Origin: JBOGEB01 sp050743125
GTDB taxonomy: Bacteria; Actinomycetota; Nitriliruptoria; Euzebyales; Egibacteraceae
NCBI GenBank assembly: GCA_050743125.1
Contig: JBOGEB010000244.1
Coordinates: 1-5,578, forward strand
DNA: 5,578 nt
Direction: 5' to 3'
In this document: piece after piece, positions 1-4,585 of the stretch
How positions within the stretch are numbered: the first letter of the stretch is position 1
Layout: each line of letters starts with the position of its first letter
Made by a program: the position numbers and the translations under genes
The notes under the pieces: model-generated
The model's database searches: none
The model's input: the letters and a program-made list of their open reading frames with translations, nothing else
Told to the model about the DNA's origin: nothing

Positions 1-156
1 CCGTCCCAGCAGCGAGTCAGCCCCATCGTCGCGAGCGTCCTGCGGGTGCATGTGGCGCTCCGGGACCCGCGCTACCAAGGGTCGGCGGCGGCCCAGGAGG
101 CGCAAGAGGAGATCGAGGCGTTCTGCCGGGTCACCACGGGCGCCCTGCCGCGCTGA
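1..156 (+). CDS. 3' end of an unidentified protein-coding gene (partial)
   Basis: Frame 1 is open from the first base to a TGA at 154-156 and gives the last 51 residues of a protein, ending in ...ALPR. I do not recognise the family. The fragment is a plausible globular tail: a hydrophobic stretch (SPIVASVLRVHVAL, about residues 7-20) followed by an Ala/Glu/Gln-rich probable helix (AAAQEAQEEIEAFC, about residues 29-42). Nearly all third codon positions are G or C, as in the other genes here, which is the main reason to call it real. It runs convergently toward the lasso peptidase gene, whose stop codon is 37 bases away. I see no clear terminator hairpin in that gap. The start and most of the gene lie outside the window, so no function is assigned. 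Confidence 0.55.
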   Translation, partial: PSQQRVSPIVASVLRVHVALRDPRYQGSAAAQEAQEEIEAFCRVTTGALPR

Positions 157-193
157 CCCGCGTGCCTCGCGGCGGCGCGCTGGACACGTGCTC

Positions 194-616
194 TCAGGCG
201 TTCTGCGCAGGGGGAATGGTGATGATCGGGCGGTAGTAGCCGGGACCGTGGGGCTCACCGACCGGTTGACCGTCGGCTTCGACCCAGGCGTGGGCGAGGA
301 ACGGGGCCGTGCGCACGCCGGTGCACCAGGTGGGCCAGACCCCACGGATGCGGCACAGCAGGGTGGTGGCCAAGGAGCGCTCGAGGCAGCCTTCGCCGGC
401 GCAGACGAGGCTGACGGCGACGACGGCGTCCCGGGCGGTGAGGGCTTGGTGGTACGTGGCCGCCGCCGCGTGGTGGCGGAGCAGGCTCAGCACGGTGCGG
501 ATGCGCCGGGGTGGAAGGAGGGCGAGCATGCGGGCGGCGCCGACGGCGAGCAATGCGGCGGCGCGCTGTCGAGGGGGGAGCGCACCTCTGCGCTCCAGGG
601 TTTGCGGACTGCTCAT
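194..616 (-). CDS. Lasso peptide leader peptidase (B2, transglutaminase-like cysteine protease)
   Basis: A 140-residue protein of the lasso-peptide B2 family (McjB C-terminal domain type). In this family the enzyme removes the leader from the precursor, with ATP hydrolysed in the coupled maturation complex. The sequence shows a Cys-His-Asp arrangement typical of the transglutaminase fold: Cys77 in GCLERSLA, His109 in FLAHAWVEADG, and Asp115 in the same block. GVR at 100-102 before PFLAHAWVE is also family-typical. The N-terminal 50 residues are Ala/Leu/Arg-rich, as is usual for stand-alone actinobacterial B2 proteins. Length is normal for a split B2. The ATG at 616 is chosen because an in-frame TAG lies 9 bases upstream with no other start between. 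Only 9 bases separate it from the B1 stop, so the genes are probably cotranscribed and translationally coupled. It is the last minus-strand gene visible in the operon. Confidence 0.93.
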   Translation of the reverse strand: MSSPQTLERRGALPPRQRAAALLAVGAARMLALLPPRRIRTVLSLLRHHAAAATYHQALTARDAVVAVSLVCAGEGCLERSLATTLLCRIRGVWPTWCTGVRTAPFLAHAWVEADGQPVGEPHGPGYYRPIITIPPAQNA

Positions 617-625
617 GGGCCCACC

Positions 626-913
626 CTAGTCCTTGAAAGGGTGGGGGAGGTCGGCGTGGTCGGTCACCAGCCCGGCGGCGCGCAGGTGCTCCAGGAGGGC
701 GGCCACGTCGGCGGCTGCCTGTGCGGTCGTGACCGCGTGCCGGTCCGCCAGCAGCTCGGCGGTCTGCTGAGGAGTGCCGCCGTCGAGCAGGGTCCGCAGG
801 ACGAACGCTCCGGTGGAGTTGAGCTGCCAGTAGCGGCCGGCGCGCTCGTCGAGGAGCACCAGCCCGTCGTCGGTGTCCGCGGTGGACACGTCAGCGCGCA
901 GCCGCAGGGTCAT
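626..913 (-). CDS. Lasso peptide RiPP recognition element protein (B1, PqqD-like)
   Basis: A 95-residue PqqD-family protein. In lasso clusters this small winged-helix protein (RRE) binds the precursor leader and delivers it to the B2 peptidase. Family features visible: LLDERAGRYWQLNSTGAFVLRTL at about 20-42, which forms the strand and helix that hold the leader, and the C-terminal DVAALLEHLRAAGLV at about 69-83. I start it at the ATG at 913 rather than an earlier in-frame ATG at 967. The 913 start gives a 4-base ATGA overlap with the cyclase stop, has a GGAG ribosome site 7 bases upstream inside the cyclase gene, and gives the usual family length. The extra 18 residues from the earlier start look like out-of-frame cyclase sequence. 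It sits between cyclase and peptidase, the standard C-B1-B2 order. Confidence 0.93.
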   Translation of the reverse strand: MTLRLRADVSTADTDDGLVLLDERAGRYWQLNSTGAFVLRTLLDGGTPQQTAELLADRHAVTTAQAAADVAALLEHLRAAGLVTDHADLPHPFKD

Positions 914-2739
914 CGTGACGCTCCAGTCCCGGTGGCGGAGGTGGTCGGGGCGAGGGAACGCAGCCACGCCTCACAGGCCAACGTCCTGTCCAGCGCGGGC
1001 ATCGGGACGCTGGGCGGGTACAGCCCAAGGCAGGCGGCGCGTAGGGCGTCGGCGTCGACGATGCCCAGCCGGGCCAGCGCCAGGTCGTCGAACAGGGCGG
1101 CAAGATGGGCGCGGTTACGGCGCAGCCCGGCGTGCCAGTCGACGCTGAACTCGCCTTTGGTGGTGCGCGCCAGCACCGCGGCAGGAACGATGCCACGCAT
1201 CGCCTCGACGATCAGCGGTTTGTAGCGCCAGGGGGTGGTCCGCTCGTGCAGGCGTACGGCTAGGCACGCCTCGACCACCCGGTCGTCCAGGTAGGGAACC
1301 GCCAGCGGAAGCCCGAGGCGAGCCATGAACCGGACCACGTGGCGGACGCTGCGGGCACCGAATTGGACACGCTCCACGGCTGCGTGCTGGCCACAGGTGG
1401 GGGCCAACGGCTCGGCGGTGGCCGCCGCCTGCCGGAGCAGCGCTCGGGTGGCGTCGACCGCTTGCGGGGTGGCCCACGGCGGAAGCCGCAAGGCGGGCCC
1501 CCAGCCCAGGCTCGGGGCTTCTCGCGGCGGCGGGGGAGCGGTCAGCTCGTCGGCGCTGGCGGCCAGCCACTCGCGGTAGGTGCGGTGATCGGCCAACCCC
1601 CGCACCGTCGCCCCCAGCGGCCAGCGACGCCGGGCGCGGTAGCCCCGCACGTGGCTGACCGCGATTCGGGGATGCGTGCGGGCGGTGGTGTGCAGGTAGG
1701 ACGGCGGCGCCTGCAGGACCTCGTCCCCCCCGAGGCCGACAAAGTGCAGCCGGGAGCCGCGCTCGACGAGACGGCACGCGATGGAGGTGAGCCGGGCACG
1801 GTCACGCGCCCCGGCAAACGGCTCGTCCAGTCCGTCACCGGCTTGGCCCACATCCGCAAACATCAACGGCAACTCCTGCGGGTCGAGCACGAGGCGCTCC
1901 ACGCCGTCCAGCTCCCGAGCGGCACGCTCCGCCCAGCGGGCGTCGTCGTGGTCCGGATCGACCCCACCCACCGTAACCGCAACCAACCGGCTGCCCCCAC
2001 GCGCGGCCAAGAAACACACCGGGGTGGAGTCCAAGCCACCGGACAGGTCACAACTGATCGTCCCGCTCGCAGGTGTACGGGCTTGCACCGCGGCAGACAG
2101 CGCCTCCCCCGCGAGCGGCGCTCCCTCGGCCAACGGCAAACCAGGCTCCGGCGGACTCCACCAGCGCACGAGGTGATCCGACCCGTCGCGTTCGGCCAGC
2201 AGGTAGCACCCTTCCGGGACCGCCCGCACTCCCCGCCACGGACTCTGGTCAGCCAGCGGGTGCGGGACCAGCCAATAGAGCAGACGGGCCGACAACCATT
2301 GCTCGTCCACTCCAGCCCCGGCCAGGTCGGCAACGACATCCGCCCGGTCCGCGGCCACCGTCACCGCCCCGACCCGGGCAGAGAACACCCGCCGTAATCC
2401 CGAAACGCTGCCCTGAACCCGAACTCGGCCGCCTATCGTCGCCAGCAGATGAAAGCTGCCCGACAGCCCAGCCCCGAGCCGATCCAGATCAGACATCTCA
2501 CGCACACGCCTGGTCAGGGCGAACAGCTCGGCGGCGGTGACCGGGCAACAGCCGATCACCGCCACCTGAACCTGGCCTCGGTCCGCGAGCACCAGCTCGC
2601 CGGTGCTCCATTGGCCCGTCAGCCACGGCCGTCCTGACGGGTGAGGCACGACTTGTGGCGTATACGGGCGCAGAGCCTCGGCCACGGGCAGGGCAGCCTC
2701 ACAGTCCGGAAGGACCACGAACCACGCCTGCCCGCTCAC
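910..2739 (-). CDS. Lasso peptide macrolactam synthetase (C, asparagine synthetase-like cyclase)
   Basis: A 609-residue homologue of asparagine synthetase B. In lasso pathways it adenylates the Asp or Glu side chain of the core peptide and joins it to the freed N-terminus. The N-terminal half (to about 200) resembles a class II glutamine amidotransferase domain but begins MSGQ, lacking the catalytic Cys2, as expected for a cyclase that does not use glutamine. The C-terminal half has the ATP pyrophosphatase motif SGGLDS at 233-238, GLGGDE at 335-340, PYLDDRVVEAC at 482-492, and YKPLIVEAMRGIVP followed by TTKGEF at about 506-531, all typical of the family. Start is the GTG at 2739. It is the first possible start after the precursor's TAG, and no Shine-Dalgarno is visible before it, so translation may depend on coupling to the precursor. 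Its stop overlaps the B1 start by 4 bases. Confidence 0.95.
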   Translation of the reverse strand: MSGQAWFVVLPDCEAALPVAEALRPYTPQVVPHPSGRPWLTGQWSTGELVLADRGQVQVAVIGCCPVTAAELFALTRRVREMSDLDRLGAGLSGSFHLLATIGGRVRVQGSVSGLRRVFSARVGAVTVAADRADVVADLAGAGVDEQWLSARLLYWLVPHPLADQSPWRGVRAVPEGCYLLAERDGSDHLVRWWSPPEPGLPLAEGAPLAGEALSAAVQARTPASGTISCDLSGGLDSTPVCFLAARGGSRLVAVTVGGVDPDHDDARWAERAARELDGVERLVLDPQELPLMFADVGQAGDGLDEPFAGARDRARLTSIACRLVERGSRLHFVGLGGDEVLQAPPSYLHTTARTHPRIAVSHVRGYRARRRWPLGATVRGLADHRTYREWLAASADELTAPPPPREAPSLGWGPALRLPPWATPQAVDATRALLRQAAATAEPLAPTCGQHAAVERVQFGARSVRHVVRFMARLGLPLAVPYLDDRVVEACLAVRLHERTTPWRYKPLIVEAMRGIVPAAVLARTTKGEFSVDWHAGLRRNRAHLAALFDDLALARLGIVDADALRAACLGLYPPSVPMPALDRTLACEAWLRSLAPTTSATGTGASR

Positions 2740-2761
2740 CGGGGGTACGGATAGACCGCAA

Positions 2762-2780
2762 CCCCGCTACGCCTGCGGGG
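2762..2780 (-). promoter_or_regulatory. Hairpin at the precursor/cyclase junction
   Basis: On the minus strand CCCCGC (2780-2775) pairs perfectly with GCGGGG (2767-2762) around a 7-base loop, and the precursor's TAG lies at the loop edge. No T-run follows, so it is not a classical intrinsic terminator. Hairpins between the precursor and processing genes are known in some lasso clusters, where they are thought to favour precursor mRNA over enzyme mRNA. That role here is inference. A 6-bp GC stem may also arise by chance in DNA of this composition. Confidence 0.4.
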
Positions 2781-2898
2781 CGGCCTCTGCAAAGTCGATG
2801 TTTGGGCCGCCGCCGGCTCGGGTCAGATCGGCGAACCCGCCAACCTCGGCCAGCATCGGAGGCTCGTACGCCTCCAAACCTCTCGTGAGAGCATCCAT
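2767..2898 (-). CDS. Lasso peptide precursor (A), 43 aa, predicted core AGGGPNIDFAEAAPQA
   Basis: Small ORF immediately upstream of the cyclase that reads as a lasso precursor. The leader (residues 1-27) has the recognition motif Y11-E-P-P14-x-L16 (YxxPxL), then G20, F22, and Thr26 in the penultimate leader position (...FADLTR). Cutting after Arg27 leaves a 16-residue core beginning at Ala28. Asp8 of the core is the only acid at ring positions 7-9, so the predicted ring is Ala1 to Asp8 (8 residues) with the 8-residue tail FAEAAPQA. There is no Cys, so it would be class II. By hand, the cyclised, unmodified monoisotopic mass is about 1466.68 Da ([M+H]+ about 1467.69). The ATG at 2898 is fixed because an in-frame TGA lies 7 codons upstream with no other start between. 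A ribosome site with 8-base spacing precedes it. The cyclase starts 27 bases after the stop, in the same frame. I do not recognise this core as a named lasso peptide. Ala at position 1 is less usual than Gly. Confidence 0.93.
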   Translation of the reverse strand: MDALTRGLEAYEPPMLAEVGGFADLTRAGGGPNIDFAEAAPQA

Positions 2899-2906
2899 CT
2901 TGCCAT

Positions 2907-2915
2907 TCCCTTCTC
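2907..2915 (-). promoter_or_regulatory. Ribosome binding site of the precursor gene
   Basis: The minus strand reads GAGAAGGGA, with 8 bases between it and the ATG at 2898. It is a much better site than anything before the cyclase GTG, consistent with the precursor being made in excess over the enzymes. A second ATG lies between this site and the start (2905-2903), but it is out of frame and opens no recognisable product. Confidence 0.7.
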
Positions 2916-2920
2916 GTCAC

Positions 2921-2951
2921 GCAGACGCACAGGCAGACAGGACTGTCTGCC
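2921..2951. promoter_or_regulatory. Operator-like dyad plus third half-site upstream of the lasso operon
   Basis: A perfect 20-bp interrupted palindrome, GGCAGACAGGACTGTCTGCC, occupies 2932-2951 (9-bp arms, 2-bp centre). A further GCAGAC lies at 2921-2926. The hexamer starts fall at 2921, 2933 and (inverted) 2945, an even 12-bp spacing. The element ends about 22 bases before the precursor start codon, in the expected promoter or 5' untranslated region. The 2-base centre makes it a poor RNA hairpin, so a dimeric DNA-binding repressor or activator is more likely. I find no regulator gene in the window and no convincing -35/-10 pair, so both the promoter position and the regulator are unknown. 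Confidence 0.55.
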
Positions 2952-3010
2952 CAATACGTGAGAGCCCCCATCAAGGCCCCTGATACAACCCGATACCGGC
3001 GCGCTCGCGG

Positions 3011-3631
3011 TTACCCGGGCAGCAGCAGCGGCAGGCGCGCGGTCCGCGCCACCCTGATCACCGCAGGCCCGACCAACCGTCCGATCAGCCCCCCGACGAG
3101 CGTCAAGACGACGACCGCGGCGAACGGCGACGAGGCGCCGAGCAACGGCAACATGAACCGCTGCGAGGACTGGAGCTGCAACACCCTGTAGAGCCCGAGC
3201 AGGCCCAACGGGAACGCGCCACCGAGAAACCCGCCGACGGCTGGCGACCTGGTCAGGAACGCGCACAACGGCGGGAGCGCGCCGAGCAGGACCAAGATCG
3301 GCGAGAAGATCGGCGAAAAGATCAGCCCCATTGGGTCGGTCACCCCGGTGGCGAGCATCAGGAGAGCCCACAGCACGCTGTAAACGGCCCATCCGGCCAC
3401 CAAAAGGAACAAGCAGCCGAGCGCCACCCGCACGACCGAGCGAGCAGGCGCCGTCGATGCCGATAGCGTTCTGGTGAGAACAGGGTACGCAGCTGTTGGG
3501 ACTCGCTCCATGGCTGCAGGTGCTCCAGCTCGTTCCTTCCTCAACGTCAGCCAGATGGACACGGCCACCTGGAGCACCGTCATGAGTGTTGCAAGCCCCT
3601 GCAGCTCACCAGACTTCAACCAGCTCATCAT
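3011..3631 (-). CDS. Multi-pass membrane protein of unknown function
   Basis: A 206-residue protein I do not recognise. Hydrophobic segments suggest about five membrane spans: roughly 10-30 (LQGLATLMTVLQVAVSIWL), 69-94, 101-126, 130-154 and 160-192. A polar, positively charged loop (RKERAG... to about 66) lies between the first two. No transporter ATPase motif, protease motif or other catalytic signature is visible. The ATG at 3631 follows GGGGAG with 8-base spacing. A second ATG comes right after it and may be used. It is on the same strand as the lasso operon and its stop is 112 bases before the precursor, so it could be cotranscribed. However, the dyad in that gap suggests a separate lasso promoter. 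Because no ABC transporter is visible, a role in export or self-immunity is possible but pure inference. An unrelated gene is equally possible. Confidence 0.75.
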   Translation of the reverse strand: MMSWLKSGELQGLATLMTVLQVAVSIWLTLRKERAGAPAAMERVPTAAYPVLTRTLSASTAPARSVVRVALGCLFLLVAGWAVYSVLWALLMLATGVTDPMGLIFSPIFSPILVLLGALPPLCAFLTRSPAVGGFLGGAFPLGLLGLYRVLQLQSSQRFMLPLLGASSPFAAVVVLTLVGGLIGRLVGPAVIRVARTARLPLLLPG

Positions 3632-3867
3632 GTTTCACGCTCCCCGAAACTCCATATTTTGGAGGAAATCAAGGCACAGCATCCGGCACACCCGTACGCT
3701 CCAGCCCTAAGGGCTCCTCGAGCGCTAGTGGTCCTTGGATATAAAAGAGTAGTAGCGACTCGCCGCTGATACACGAATTTGGTGCTCCTTGGGGCGTACG
3801 CGGCCCTCGGCAACGGCGACGAGGGGCAGGCCGTCGAGCACGCGCGGCCAGGGACCAGGTCTCAATA

Positions 3868-3900
3868 CGACGGTGCGTCCGTCCGGTCACGCACACGTCG
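3868..3900. repeat. Imperfect inverted repeat (stem-loop)
   Basis: The arms CGACGGTGCGT (3868-3878) and ACGCACACGTCG (3889-3900) pair over 11 base pairs with one bulged A at 3895, around a 10-base loop. It lies 8 bases from the large palindrome, so the two may be one structured element. On the minus strand both are downstream of greA. No T-run follows on either strand. Confidence 0.5.
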
Positions 3901-3908
3901 GACGTCCG

Positions 3909-3952
3909 TGTGGCCAGGATTCGTCACGCATGCGTGACGAATCCTGGCCACA
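3909..3952. repeat. 44-bp perfect palindrome, possible bidirectional terminator or dispersed palindromic repeat
   Basis: The sequence is perfectly self-complementary with no spacer: 22-base arms at 3909-3930 and 3931-3952, centred on GCATGC. The left arm begins TGTGGCCAGGATTCG and the right arm ends CGAATCCTGGCCACA. The next outward pair (3908 G against 3953 A) does not match, so the limits are exact. It starts 68 bases downstream of the greA stop on the minus strand and would form a very stable hairpin in a transcript from either strand. No T-run follows, so if it ends transcription it would be as a T-less hairpin, a type often proposed in high-GC actinobacteria. It could equally be a copy of a REP- or MITE-like dispersed element. 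No second copy lies in the window. Confidence 0.85.
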
Positions 3953-4020
3953 AGCTCGACAGGCACCGCGCTCCGCTTCGCTTCGCCCACGGGGCAAGGC
4001 CGCGGTCCTCAAACACGTTC

Positions 4021-4500
4021 TCAGCCCTCGAGCGGCCGGACGGCTTTGATCTCGACCTTGAACGTGCCGGCCGGCGCTTGGTAGCTGACGCGGTCGCCGA
4101 CGCGGTGGCCGAGCAGCGCCTTGCCGAGAGGCGACTGGGCGCTGACAACCGAGAGTCCCTGCGGCCGGTCCTCGCGGCTGCCGAGCAGGAACGTCTCCTC
4201 CACGCCGTCGGCGTCCAGCGTGGTCACCACCATCCCAGCCGTCACCGTGTCGCCGGTCGGCGCCTCGCCGACCTTCGCGTTCCGGAGCGTCTGCTCGAGC
4301 TGGCGGATCCTGCCCTCGATCTGGCCTTGCTCATCCTTCGCGGCGTCGTACTCGGCGTTCTCGCGGATGTCGCCGTGGGCGCGCGCTTGGCCGATCCGCT
4401 CCGACGCGCGCTTGCGCTCCACGGTGCAAAGGTGCTCGAGCTCGTTGCTCAGTCGCTCGTATGCGGCCTTCGACAGCCAGACAGTTTCGGTCTCGGACAC
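4021..4500 (-). CDS. greA: Transcription elongation factor GreA
   Basis: A 159-residue GreA, the usual full length. GreA enters the RNA polymerase secondary channel and stimulates cleavage of backtracked transcripts. Visible features: an N-terminal antiparallel coiled coil (about 1-78) whose tip carries the invariant GDIRENAEYDAAKDEQ block (43-58), with acidic residues Asp44 and Glu47 expected to act at the polymerase active site. The C-terminal FKBP-like domain (about 84-159) has the signature SPLGKALLGHRVGDRV at 123-138. The GTG at 4500 is chosen because it follows AGGAGAG with 8-base spacing and gives the standard N-terminus. It is divergent from the DNA glycosylase gene. Its 3' flank runs into the 44-bp palindrome, the best candidate for its terminator. 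Confidence 0.97.
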   Translation of the reverse strand: MSETETVWLSKAAYERLSNELEHLCTVERKRASERIGQARAHGDIRENAEYDAAKDEQGQIEGRIRQLEQTLRNAKVGEAPTGDTVTAGMVVTTLDADGVEETFLLGSREDRPQGLSVVSAQSPLGKALLGHRVGDRVSYQAPAGTFKVEIKAVRPLEG

Positions 4501-4585
4501 GATGGCAACTCTCCTGGTCAGAAGAAGAGGTCAGGCGGGGAGCCCGAAGTGTAATCGCTCGGCGTCCCGTGCCACCATAGGATTT
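4501..4585. promoter_or_regulatory. Divergent promoter region between greA and the DNA glycosylase gene
   Basis: These 85 bases separate two divergent starts and must hold the signals for both unless one lies further in. For greA, the minus strand has a good Shine-Dalgarno (AGGAGAG, about 4508-4514) and a TACACT that could be a -10, without a clear -35. For the glycosylase, TAGGAT at 4578-4583 matches an actinobacterial -10, but it ends only 2 bases before the GTG. That is too close for a leaderless start at that codon, and AGGA at the same place is also unusually close for a ribosome site. How the glycosylase is initiated is unclear. Confidence 0.4.

Larger units (their letters stand above)
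3632..4020. other. Gene-free stretch between the membrane protein gene and greA
   Basis: No convincing protein or RNA gene is seen in these 389 bases. The part at about 3650-3780 is noticeably more A/T-rich than its surroundings (for example CATATTTTGG near 3653 and GGATATAAAAGAG near 3737), which fits a promoter zone for the membrane protein gene, though no clear -35/-10 pair can be named. A 13-bp palindrome, AGCCCTAAGGGCT, lies at 3703-3715. The rightmost part holds a stem-loop (3868-3900) and a 44-bp palindrome (3909-3952), listed separately. I find no tRNA T-arm or other recognisable RNA signature. Confidence 0.6.

Noticed and set aside
157..193. Terminator between the convergent genes
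   Set aside because: The 37 bases are GC-rich, but no stem longer than about 4 pairs with a sensible loop could be found.
914..967. Earlier in-frame ATG for the B1 protein at 967
   Set aside because: It would add 18 residues read out of frame from cyclase coding sequence. The ATG at 913 has the ATGA overlap, a GGAG site and the normal family length.
50..1225. 391-codon plus-strand open frame across the peptidase, B1 and cyclase genes
   Set aside because: It is antisense to three well-supported lasso genes. Its Arg/Gly/Ala-rich translation resembles no protein, and such mirror frames are common in high-GC coding DNA.
1339..2397. 352-codon plus-strand open frame
   Set aside because: Fully antisense to the cyclase, with low-complexity Arg/Pro/Gly composition and no domain.
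2899..3010. Promoter hexamers upstream of the lasso precursor (for example TTGATG and TATTGG on the minus strand)
   Set aside because: Spacing is only about 12 bases and the -10 match is poor, so no specific promoter is called.
3628..3813. 61-codon minus-strand ORF whose stop overlaps the membrane protein start
   Set aside because: The overlap looks like coupling, but third positions are not G/C-biased as in the real genes and the translation has no recognisable features.
3789..4049. Plus-strand ORF across the palindrome
   Set aside because: Its sequence is dictated by the inverted repeats and it is Arg/Ser/Pro-rich. It overlaps the greA 3' end antisense, so it is not credible as a gene.
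4121..4585. Upstream extension of the glycosylase open frame
   Set aside because: It is antisense to greA and would bury the Pro that must be N-terminal for catalysis. The GTG at 4586 fits the family exactly.
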